A stretch of DNA of 39,794 nt from a virus. The notes beneath the pieces are model-generated. The model saw nothing but the letters and a program-made list of their open reading frames with translations. It was not told the DNA's origin and searched no databases. The translations under genes were made by a program, and so were the position numbers. This document shows, in pieces, positions 22,949 through 29,816 of the stretch; within the stretch, counting starts at the first letter, position 1; every line of letters starts with the position of its first letter. The DNA is taken from the IMG/VR virus record IMGVR_UViG_3300048589_000210, positions 1 through 39,794 of that record; one strand, 5' to 3'.

Positions 22949-23252
22949 CAAGCCTCTCGATCAGTGGATAGAGGAACCAAAAGAAATTGAATACGAAACA
23001 TACGTAGTCAAGGACGGCAAACCCCAAAAGGAAAGAGTCAAAGAAACGGTATACGAGAAAGTTAAGTATCTAGACGCACCAACCAAGAAATTCACGTGTG
23101 CTCCAGGTCAACACGACTACTTCATGTTTGACAGAGTTCGACACGTCGCCAAATGTAACAAGTGTCCGAAGCACAAATTTCTATTCGCATCATCCCAGAC
23201 GATCAGAAAAGGAAAGATAATGGATCGCCTAACGGGTCAGGTATTCGATTAG
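22926..23252 (+). CDS. Zinc-binding hypothetical protein
   Basis: 108 residues from ATG 22926 (ATG 22932 is equally possible). The C-terminal part has CAPGQHDYF, then HVAKCNKCPKHKF, giving a C-H-C-C set for one zinc. The N-terminal half is charged (WIEEPKEIEYETYVVKDGKP). Small zinc proteins of this type are common near head genes of Gram-positive phages. Function unknown. The 108-base gap after it holds a late promoter and a hairpin. Confidence 0.6.
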   Translation: MTMRNKFDKPLDQWIEEPKEIEYETYVVKDGKPQKERVKETVYEKVKYLDAPTKKFTCAPGQHDYFMFDRVRHVAKCNKCPKHKFLFASSQTIRKGKIMDRLTGQVFD

Positions 23253-23255
23253 ATA

Positions 23256-23285
23256 GCGACTTAGACAGTCCACAACTGTTAAACT
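23256..23285 (+). promoter_or_regulatory. Late promoter for the scaffold gene, with a structured leader
   Basis: GCGACT (23256-23261, within TAGCGACTTA), an 18-bp spacer and TAAACT (23280-23285). Unlike its relatives, it is followed by a leader of about 70 bases. That leader contains a perfect 6-bp stem (CGGGAG/CTCCCG, 23316-23332, 5-base loop) before ATG 23361. Confidence 0.45.
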
Positions 23286-23360
23286 TGATCTAACGAAAGT
23301 CGCAGAGCTTGACTTCGGGAGATCGCCTCCCGTAATCAAAAAGCGTTAGAGTCAGCAAAC

Positions 23361-24164
23361 ATGAACGACGAAGATTCAATAATAGAGGGTTCGGAGGAAC
23401 TAGACACTTCAGAAGATACTTCAAGTGAGGATACACAGGACGTAGAGGATGTAGAAGAAGATTCACAAGCTAACGGCGAGGCCACCAAAAGCGTTGATGT
23501 GGAAGAAAGCAAAGAAGAAGTGACCAGTAAGGGAACCAAGCTTGATCCCGATCCAATGTCCAGAGCAAACCAGTTGAGAGCGAACGCGGAAGCTCGTACG
23601 AGGGAGTACGAGTCATTACTGAACGATCCCCAGAAACTAGAAAACTATCTAAAGGTTTTAAAAGGCGAACAACAACAATCCCAAGGTGAGGAAATATCGC
23701 TTGATAAAGTAGAAACCACAGAAGATTTACAGAAGTATCTTAAACAAGAGAGAGAGAAAGACAAAGCAGAGATAGCATCGGTTAAAGACGAACTGGCAAA
23801 GACGGCTCAGTTGAATCAATACGATACGCAGTTGTCCGCAATCAGGAAGAAATACCCCGACATGACAAACGAACAGGAGAATATCATCGGTGATATCTTT
23901 GAAGCCTCTAACTTTGTTCAGTCGGGCAATCAGGTGAAGTATGAGCCAAGGGTCGGTCTGTTGGATGTCGCCGACAAGGTGATGAGTTTGAGTGAGTCAT
24001 CACGTAAAGAGGGAAGCAGACAAGCCCAGACTATTGTACGGAGTGCCACGGCAGGACGTGTGAAGTCGGGAACAGTAACCGAATCAAAAGCCGACGAAAC
24101 CAAGATGAGCGCAGAGCAGACTATCGCCCACAGAATGCAACAAGCAAGCAGAAAACGAAGCTAA
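23361..24164 (+). CDS. Capsid scaffolding protein
   Basis: 267 residues directly before the major capsid gene. The N-terminal 60 residues are very acidic (EELDTSEDTSSEDTQDVEDV). A long helical coiled-coil region follows (about 80-150, KLENYLKVLKGEQQQ, YLKQEREKDKAEIASVKDEL). The C-terminus is basic (IAHRMQQASRKRS), which fits the helix-turn-helix tail that docks scaffold onto the capsid shell. Acidic start, coiled coil, basic end and position together define scaffold proteins. No internal protease signature is seen. Confidence 0.75.
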   Translation: MNDEDSIIEGSEELDTSEDTSSEDTQDVEDVEEDSQANGEATKSVDVEESKEEVTSKGTKLDPDPMSRANQLRANAEARTREYESLLNDPQKLENYLKVLKGEQQQSQGEEISLDKVETTEDLQKYLKQEREKDKAEIASVKDELAKTAQLNQYDTQLSAIRKKYPDMTNEQENIIGDIFEASNFVQSGNQVKYEPRVGLLDVADKVMSLSESSRKEGSRQAQTIVRSATAGRVKSGTVTESKADETKMSAEQTIAHRMQQASRKRS

Positions 24165-24188
24165 CTTAGCTACTTCTCTCGACTTATA

Positions 24189-24217
24189 GCGACCTAATCT
24201 TTGTATCTACATATACT
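24189..24217 (+). promoter_or_regulatory. Late promoter for the major capsid gene
   Basis: TAGCGACC (GCGACC hexamer 24189-24194), a 17-bp spacer and TATACT (24212-24217), a strong -10. ATG 24239 follows after 21 bases without a Shine-Dalgarno. A second partial copy (TCGACTTA) lies just upstream at 24179. Confidence 0.5.
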
Positions 24218-24238
24218 GTAAGTAACAGTTAGAAATAT

Positions 24239-25402
24239 ATGGCAGCTAACACAACATACGGACAGCAATCAACTTTCTCAGGTGCAGAGTCTAATCTTCG
24301 AGTAAACATCGAAGACATGATCGCCAAGTATCCTGATTGGCAATTCCCCCTTCTGAAAAGATGGGATTCCAAAGTCTTCAAGAATGCAGTTAAATCTCAC
24401 AAGTATGAATGGACAGAAAGAGATTTAAGAGCAGTTAAAACCACAGTCGCATCAGAAACAGTAGCAGCAGATGCAACAACCTTTTATGTTACCGATGCAG
24501 GAGTATTCAATGTTGACGATGTTCTGAGAGCACCAGATGGTGAGCAGATGATCGTCAAAGCCGTTTCGGGTGGAACTCTTCTAACAGTCGAAAGAGAATG
24601 GGGTGGAACCACAGGCGAAACAATGGTACTCGGTGAGACAGTTTACCGAAGTGGTGTAGCATCGCCTCAAGGTAAAGACGCTGATGACATGGTTATCCAA
24701 GCAACCGAAGATCTTTACAACTACACTCAAATATTTGAAGATGTAGTTCATCTTTCAGGGACACAAAGAGAATCTCTTATCCACGGCGATGAAAACTCAA
24801 GCGAATTGATCTCAAGAAAACAAAAAGAACTCATGGAACAATTACAGGTTGCACTTCTTCTCGGAAGAAGGGGTAAAGACGCAGCAGAGAAAAGAACAAC
24901 TCTTGGAGGTCTAAAATTCTTCATCGACACTTATGCAGCCGACAACAAGATTGACTTCGGAGGTGCATCAACATGGAGCACAGACGCTTCAGTAGTTGGT
25001 AAATTCGAGGATGCAATCGAGAAGATCGCCGACAAGATGGGTGATAAGCCAACTATCTACATGGGTTACAAAGCCATGAGGAAGTTTAGAATGATCGACG
25101 ATGACCTTATCAGATCTACCAGAAGCGACAAAAAGAGAGGTGTCGGAGCAGTAGACGGTTATCTCTCACAACTCGGAGAATTGGATGTAGTCATGCTTCG
25201 AGAAAGAACCGGAGCAATGAGTGACTCAATCTTCTTTGTAGATGAATCTCATGTAGGCTACAAAGCAATGAGAAACAGAGGATGGTTCACAGAAGAACTC
25301 GCAAAGACTGGAGACTCTTACAAATGGCAAGTATTAGGTGAATACACTGAGAAAGTGGGAACACCAAAGGTACATAGCTACCTATACAATCTAGGATTAT
25401 AA
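24239..25402 (+). CDS. Major capsid protein, SU10-like (DUF5309 type)
   Basis: 387 residues. The order of elements fits SU10-type HK97-fold capsid proteins: an N-arm, then HKYEWTERDLRAVKT, a beta insertion domain (TTFYVTDAGVFNVDDVLRAP, TLLTVEREWGG), and NYTQIFEDVVHLSGTQRES. After these come the long spine helix SRKQKELMEQLQVALLLGRRG with LGGLKFF, and the C-terminal A-domain ending in YTEKVGTPKVHSYLYNLGL. Hundreds of copies should form the head. Codon use is more regular than in neighbouring genes, in keeping with high expression. It has its own promoter and follows the scaffold gene. Confidence 0.85.
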   Translation: MAANTTYGQQSTFSGAESNLRVNIEDMIAKYPDWQFPLLKRWDSKVFKNAVKSHKYEWTERDLRAVKTTVASETVAADATTFYVTDAGVFNVDDVLRAPDGEQMIVKAVSGGTLLTVEREWGGTTGETMVLGETVYRSGVASPQGKDADDMVIQATEDLYNYTQIFEDVVHLSGTQRESLIHGDENSSELISRKQKELMEQLQVALLLGRRGKDAAEKRTTLGGLKFFIDTYAADNKIDFGGASTWSTDASVVGKFEDAIEKIADKMGDKPTIYMGYKAMRKFRMIDDDLIRSTRSDKKRGVGAVDGYLSQLGELDVVMLRERTGAMSDSIFFVDESHVGYKAMRNRGWFTEELAKTGDSYKWQVLGEYTEKVGTPKVHSYLYNLGL

Positions 25403-25405
25403 AAT
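25400..25405 (+). promoter_or_regulatory. Possible -10 element before the 54-residue gene
   Basis: TAAAAT ends 6 bases before ATG 25412, as in other leaderless starts here, and overlaps the capsid stop. No -35 is evident and readthrough from the capsid gene is also likely. Confidence 0.25.
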
Positions 25406-25411
25406 AATAAT

Positions 25412-25576
25412 ATGGCAACAGCATCAGGACGAGAAATATACGTAATAGGATTCGAAGCAGACGGCGACAGAGAAGTAACTATCGTCGAGGATGGAAATGA
25501 ACATGATTTCCCAGCAGCCGCGGAGTACACATACGCAAGCGAATTAACCAGATTCCCATACGAACTAACAGCGTAA
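25412..25576 (+). CDS. 54-residue protein after the capsid gene (possible decoration protein)
   Basis: A short frame, MATASGREIYVIGFEADGDR and so on, with a strand-rich middle and an acidic composition. It starts 9 bases after the capsid stop with the same ATGGCA start context as other virion genes, and is followed at once by a strong terminator. It is therefore co-expressed with the capsid. A capsid decoration or head-stabilising role is likely from position alone. Confidence 0.6.
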   Translation: MATASGREIYVIGFEADGDREVTIVEDGNEHDFPAAAEYTYASELTRFPYELTA

Positions 25577-25595
25577 TTCTACAAAGGCATTATTG

Positions 25596-25620
25596 AAACC
25601 CCTTTAGCGAGGGGTTTTTT
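25596..25620 (+). terminator. Rho-independent terminator after the capsid unit
   Basis: AAACCCC (25596-25602) pairs perfectly with GGGGTTT (25611-25617) around an 8-base loop, with a run of six Ts at 25615-25620. It closes the capsid and decoration-protein transcript. Confidence 0.9.
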
Positions 25621-25630
25621 ATTGCTTCTA

Positions 25631-25659
25631 ACGACTTAACTAGCCTTGAACTCTATCAT
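25631..25659 (+). promoter_or_regulatory. Late promoter for the tail-adaptor operon
   Basis: ACGACT (25631-25636, in TAACGACTTA), a 17-bp spacer and TATCAT (25654-25659), then exactly 7 bases to ATG 25667. No Shine-Dalgarno. It lies straight after the capsid terminator, so it must drive the next genes. Confidence 0.6.
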
Positions 25660-25666
25660 AGTAGTA

Positions 25667-26356
25667 ATGGCAACTTCTAAAAGTCAAACGATATCAACCT
25701 TAGGTGAATGCTTACAAGCAATGGCGCGATATGCAGGGGGTTCAGTGCCGGCGACTACCGATACCAAGTACGACGATTGGGTAAGATCAATCCAATTGGG
25801 TCAAGAAGATGCAGCCAAACGTGGATTTTGGGGAAGGCTCCTTACTAAAGACGATCTAGCCATAACAGCCAACGCAGACACGGCATTACTACCCGATGAC
25901 TTCCACAAACGCAATGGAATCTTTGTATTGGAAGTAGATGGGGAGGATTGGAATGATCCCGCAAACGAATCTGGACAAGTGCTACACGTCGAGACAAGGC
26001 CCGCCGATGCCAAGTGGCTTGTACGCTTCACGGGCTACACACCAACCGCCAGTGCTACCGGCACGCTTTGGTACTTTTATAATCCTCCAGTTCCTGAAGA
26101 TGAATCTGATCCTCTATATCTCGACGGAGAGATGATTATGTTTTATGCCCTAACAGAACACTTTAGGGCCAAGAAACAGTTTGGAAGCTTAGACGATGCA
26201 CGTCTTGAATACAATAACCGCTTCTCAGAGTTAATAGGCTTAGAGATGCTTCCATCACCGCACGAACTGTTGAGTTGGAAGCCATTTAACACATATCTTA
26301 ATCATCCGCGAACTGAAAATATCTATTACTCACGTACAAGACGTTCTAGAAGATAA
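25667..26356 (+). CDS. Head-to-tail adaptor protein (P22 gp4-like position)
   Basis: 229 residues from ATG 25667; a TTG-started extension from 25646 runs through the -10 element and is rejected. The N-terminus is helical (TISTLGECLQAMARYAG, YDDWVRSIQLGQEDAAKRGFW). A central beta domain (GIFVLEVDGEDW, VETRPADAKWLVRFTGY) is followed by a helical end (MIMFYALTEHFRAKKQF). Small helical adaptors encoded between capsid and the gp10-like gene join the portal ring to the tail. The size and place fit that role; no single motif proves it. Confidence 0.6.
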   Translation: MATSKSQTISTLGECLQAMARYAGGSVPATTDTKYDDWVRSIQLGQEDAAKRGFWGRLLTKDDLAITANADTALLPDDFHKRNGIFVLEVDGEDWNDPANESGQVLHVETRPADAKWLVRFTGYTPTASATGTLWYFYNPPVPEDESDPLYLDGEMIMFYALTEHFRAKKQFGSLDDARLEYNNRFSELIGLEMLPSPHELLSWKPFNTYLNHPRTENIYYSRTRRSRR

Positions 26357-26358
26357 CT

Positions 26359-28302
26359 ATGGCAAGAGTCTATGGCAAAAGAAGATCAAACCCCGAAGTC
26401 AAAACCAAAGGAAGTAGAGGGTTTGCTAAGGGGTTAAATCAAATCTCCTCACCAACTGCGATCAAAGACAACGAACTCGCGGAAGCACAGAACGTGAACT
26501 ATATTGAAAACGGTGTGGTAGAGAAACGCCCTGGCTCAATAAACCTTGGCAGTGTAAGGGGAAGCTCGACAAAGATTTATTCATTAAAAGGAGTCTATGG
26601 AATCGGCGGGGCAGATTACTTTATCCGCATATCCGATGACGGCATCGCACAAAGGTATTCGTTTGGTTCGAGTACGTGGGTAGACATAGCCGGTTCACCA
26701 ACATTTTCTGTCGTTAGGACGACCATCCTTCAAGCATATTCTTCTGTCTATTTTTTAAATCCAGACGATACGATGGTGAAATGGGACGGAACGACATGGA
26801 CAACATTTACCGCACTTGCTAATCCCAGTGTTGACCCGACAATCGCAAAGACCGGCAGCGCCACGGGTACGACAACGTGGTATTACAAGTATCTGTGGGA
26901 GAACGAAGTAGGACACACTGGATCATCTAATTCTGATTCGTTAGGCAGTATGCCCGACGAACTGGACTCGTCTACATATATAACTGTTACTCTACCGGCC
27001 GCGCCTTCAGGCACGATAAGGACAAGTATCTACAGGGGAACAATTGATGGTGAAGAAATATTCTTAACCTCAATTCCCGCTTCACAAACGACATTTGATG
27101 ACAAGGGATTCTTTGAACCCGATCCGCTCTATGCAGCACCGACAGACAACACAACCGCAGGACTTCAATTCAAGTTTGCGGAAGTCTACAACGATACCCT
27201 AATAGGTGTAGCCACCAACTTATTCTCAGACCTATCGGCAAACGATTACTATCTAGCCTTTTCCGCTGGAGGCGACAAGTTCGATTCATTCGGCCGTGCT
27301 GATGGTGGAGGCTATTACGGATGGCGTGTAGGTGACGGCGATCCCATCAACGGGCTCCATTCGTTCCAGTCAAAGTTATACACTTTTAAAAGACAGAAGG
27401 TGGGAGCATTCACCTTTGACGAATCAGGTGGATCAGTACAGGACATCAATCTGGCCGTGGGTGCGGTGTCTCACAACTCCATTCACGCAGCCGGCAACGA
27501 TCTACGATTCTGGAGTAACGAAGGTGCTATGAGTCTGGGGAATGAGCCTAACTTTGCTGACATCATTCGTACCAAAGTGCTTTCGGCTAAGGCAGACCGC
27601 ACCGTACAGGCGATGACTGCTAAAGATTTTCCCAATATTTCGGGCGTTTATTACAAGGGCGTATCGCTTTGGGGAATACCACTAGGCGAACCAGACGAGG
27701 GCATCACTTCAACTCTTGCTTACTTTGAGAAGTATGTGGCGTGGTCTGAATGGGTAGGGCTTACCCCTAACATCTGGTCGAAGTTCATAGACGAAGACAA
27801 CGTGGAAAATATCTACTACGGTGATGCAAAAAGCGGGAATGTGGTCCAGTGCTGGCAGGGAACCCACGATAGGGGTAGTGCAATTGTCTACCGCGTAGCA
27901 ACTAAACAGTGGGACTTAGACGTGCCCTTCAGATACAAAGCTGTGGGACGTGCTTATTTGATCTTCAATAGTGTTACTGGAACCAATACCGATGTAACAG
28001 TTGTTGAGGACGGAGAGCGAAGCACGATCAATGCACCCGTCTACGGCAACACAGGAGAGCAAGGGTTTGGCATCGATATGTGGGGAGATGTTGAGTTTGG
28101 CGACTCTTCAGGAGAGTATTCGGGCGACACCACTGGTCTACTAATCCGCTATATCGACATTGAAAAGGATGTCCTCTCGATTCAGATAATCGTCCAGAAT
28201 GACGGTATTACCGACCAAATTGCACTAGCGGGCGTGTACTTCGATTACAGTCTAAGCGATGCAGATTTGCCTTCAGAATGGGGACTCCGAAGAACTAACT
28301 AG
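26359..28302 (+). CDS. Tail hub / stabilisation protein, P22 gp10-like
   Basis: 647 residues. The opening, GLNQISSPTAIKDNELAEAQ, followed by NVNYIENGVVEKRPGSINLG, matches the start of P22 gp10-type and podoviral nozzle proteins, which form a ring of beta-propellers at the base of the tail. The long beta-rich middle (FAEVYNDTLIGVATNL, GWRVGDGDPINGLHSFQSKLYTFKR, NDLRFWSNEGAMSLG) is propeller-like. It is longer than P22 gp10 (about 470 residues), with an extra beta domain near 190-260. It follows the adaptor gene by 2 bases. Its end overlaps an opposing minus-strand gene by 8 bases. Confidence 0.7.
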   Translation: MARVYGKRRSNPEVKTKGSRGFAKGLNQISSPTAIKDNELAEAQNVNYIENGVVEKRPGSINLGSVRGSSTKIYSLKGVYGIGGADYFIRISDDGIAQRYSFGSSTWVDIAGSPTFSVVRTTILQAYSSVYFLNPDDTMVKWDGTTWTTFTALANPSVDPTIAKTGSATGTTTWYYKYLWENEVGHTGSSNSDSLGSMPDELDSSTYITVTLPAAPSGTIRTSIYRGTIDGEEIFLTSIPASQTTFDDKGFFEPDPLYAAPTDNTTAGLQFKFAEVYNDTLIGVATNLFSDLSANDYYLAFSAGGDKFDSFGRADGGGYYGWRVGDGDPINGLHSFQSKLYTFKRQKVGAFTFDESGGSVQDINLAVGAVSHNSIHAAGNDLRFWSNEGAMSLGNEPNFADIIRTKVLSAKADRTVQAMTAKDFPNISGVYYKGVSLWGIPLGEPDEGITSTLAYFEKYVAWSEWVGLTPNIWSKFIDEDNVENIYYGDAKSGNVVQCWQGTHDRGSAIVYRVATKQWDLDVPFRYKAVGRAYLIFNSVTGTNTDVTVVEDGERSTINAPVYGNTGEQGFGIDMWGDVEFGDSSGEYSGDTTGLLIRYIDIEKDVLSIQIIVQNDGITDQIALAGVYFDYSLSDADLPSEWGLRRTN

Positions 28303-28501
28303 AAACATGTAGTCTGATCTTCTCAAGAACGATCAATACTGAAAAACTGAAAGCTAGATAGATAGGGTATAAAAAGAATAACGTCGTCACATTCCAATCG
28401 AGACCTTCATAGGATGCGGGGTTGTCGAGTCCTTCCCACCACATCGCCACAGTAAGTAAGATGGCAGCGTAGAATCCCCATCTGTAAATCTTTAGTCTCA
28501 T
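28295..28501 (-). CDS. Two-helix membrane protein, opposite-strand moron
   Basis: 68 residues from ATG 28501 on the minus strand. Two hydrophobic helices (about 8-22 YRWGFYAAILLTVAMWW and 41-61 TTLFFLYPIYLAFSFSVLIVL) flank a short loop, and both ends are charged. TATCAT lies 5 bases before the ATG, so it can be made leaderlessly and independently of the late genes around it. A lone opposite-strand membrane gene among virion genes is the usual form of a moron expressed in lysogens, often for superinfection exclusion. That role is inference. A GTG at 28516 is an alternative start, but it lies upstream of the -10. Confidence 0.55.
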   Translation of the reverse strand: MRLKIYRWGFYAAILLTVAMWWEGLDNPASYEGLDWNVTTLFFLYPIYLAFSFSVLIVLEKIRLHVSS

Positions 28502-28506
28502 ACTCA

Positions 28507-28512
28507 ATGATA
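28507..28512 (-). promoter_or_regulatory. -10 element for the minus-strand membrane gene
   Basis: TATCAT on the minus strand is the same hexamer as the -10 of the tail-adaptor promoter. It is followed by 5 bases and ATG 28501. No clear -35 is seen. It lies back to back with the late promoter at 28527. Confidence 0.35.
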
Positions 28513-28526
28513 ACACGGCTTGTCTA

Positions 28527-28555
28527 GCGACTTACTTAGTTTTTTCCGTCAAAAT
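28527..28555 (+). promoter_or_regulatory. Late promoter for the 28563 gene
   Basis: GCGACT (28527-28532, in TAGCGACTTA), a 17-bp spacer and CAAAAT (28550-28555), then exactly 7 bases to ATG 28563. No Shine-Dalgarno. It excludes the upstream ATG at 28554, which falls within the -10. Confidence 0.55.
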
Positions 28556-28562
28556 GGTATAT

Positions 28563-29777
28563 ATGGGGTTTCTCGACGATTTAAAAAAGCAAGCATCAGC
28601 CTTTGGACAGTTGTACAAAACTACTGGAGTCAATATTGGCCCACTCAAGAATGTACACGCTGGGTCATGGGGTGGACTTCCAGATGTTGGTGCAACTGAA
28701 TGGGTAAAGAGTGCTAGGGCTTCAGAACCAACAACGAGTCCGATCCAAGGACCTTATGGTCAGACTTCATACACGACTCCGTACGCAAATGTTAATTACA
28801 CAAATACTTCAGGTGGTGGTGGTGGTACTGGAGATGTACTTGGTGCTAATACACAAGCTCCAACAGCTACCTCAACAGGCGATAATGGACAAGCAGAAGC
28901 GGAAGCACAACGTCAAAGGGAGTTGGATATTATAAGGCAAAGACTAGAATCTTTTAAAAGTAGAGCATCGAGTGAACGCGAACAAGCTCAAGGAAGATTC
29001 AATGATTTTAAAACTTCTGCTGGATCACGTTTCCAGACCCTTAGAGACCAACTGTCAAATACCGTATCTTCTTCTTTAGAGAATCTTGGACAAGAGAAGG
29101 TGAATACTCAGAACCTCTACGGCAGAGCAGCAGGAACAGCAAGACAAGCTATGGAATCAGCCGTTAGAGGCAATCGTACACAGGCTAGAGCACAGAATAG
29201 ACTTAACTCCAGTTTCTACGATGACAGACAAGCCGACACAAGACTTCAGTTTGGTAAGGGTATCGCAGACACCGCGGCAGAAGAAGCGGGCAAAGTAGCG
29301 GGTATTGGTACAAGGGAAACAGAAACAAAGAATTACGGCGAGACAGAGACACAGAAGCTCGGTCAAGAAGAAAACGATCTAGTTACCCAAGCACAACAAC
29401 AATTGAACGCTGATCTTTCTGAGGCAGAACAACTTGAGAGAGTTGGACTTATTGATTATGCCTCTGCTGAAAACGATATCTTGTCCCGACATGCTTCACG
29501 GCTCGACGCGATCAGAAATTACATTGATAACCGAAACCTAAGACTTACAGAACTCGCAGCCACCTACGGAAACCAAATAGGTAATTTCCAAGCGATCACT
29601 CCTGAGCTAAGTAGCACTCTGTCAAACAATAGTGCTTTGAATAATGTAAACACATTGGCAACCAGTTACAACACACCAATGACCCCAACAGCCACAGCAG
29701 GAAACAAACTTGCTTTCAAGGGTTCTACAGATGAGAACCAGAGAAGGCTTGAAGAATTAGGACTCCTCTTTGCTTAA
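28563..29777 (+). CDS. Virion protein with long coiled coil (possible internal or tail protein)
   Basis: 404 residues. After an N-terminal amphipathic segment (MGFLDDLKKQASAFGQLYKT) and a Gly-rich linker (SGGGGGTG), residues about 110-320 are almost wholly helical and rich in Gln, Glu, Arg and Ala (EAEAQRQRELDIIRQRLESF, NLRLTELAATYGNQIGNF). This fits a trimeric or hexameric coiled coil. It sits between the tail hub and the giant internal protein, where podoviruses keep ejection proteins and tail needles. Either role is possible. Confidence 0.55.
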   Translation: MGFLDDLKKQASAFGQLYKTTGVNIGPLKNVHAGSWGGLPDVGATEWVKSARASEPTTSPIQGPYGQTSYTTPYANVNYTNTSGGGGGTGDVLGANTQAPTATSTGDNGQAEAEAQRQRELDIIRQRLESFKSRASSEREQAQGRFNDFKTSAGSRFQTLRDQLSNTVSSSLENLGQEKVNTQNLYGRAAGTARQAMESAVRGNRTQARAQNRLNSSFYDDRQADTRLQFGKGIADTAAEEAGKVAGIGTRETETKNYGETETQKLGQEENDLVTQAQQQLNADLSEAEQLERVGLIDYASAENDILSRHASRLDAIRNYIDNRNLRLTELAATYGNQIGNFQAITPELSSTLSNNSALNNVNTLATSYNTPMTPTATAGNKLAFKGSTDENQRRLEELGLLFA

Positions 29778-29780
29778 GTA

Positions 29781-29809
29781 GCGATTCACGTCCACTCGTG
29801 CCGTAGAAT
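29781..29809 (+). promoter_or_regulatory. Late promoter for the giant internal protein gene
   Basis: GCGATT (29781-29786, in TAGCGATT), a 17-bp spacer and TAGAAT (29804-29809), then exactly 7 bases to ATG 29817. The alternative ATG 29808 overlaps the -10. Confidence 0.6.
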
Positions 29810-29816
29810 GAAATAT

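Noticed and set aside
18293-24232. Recurrent AACTGTTAA / AACAGTT near late genes (18297, 23275, 24225)
   Set aside because: Three short near-matches at different distances from promoters. Too weak to call an operator without counting the background.
18930-29280. Avoidance of CCGCGG as a mark of the restriction system
   Set aside because: At least three sites are present. A rough expectation at this base composition is about six, so no depletion can be claimed.
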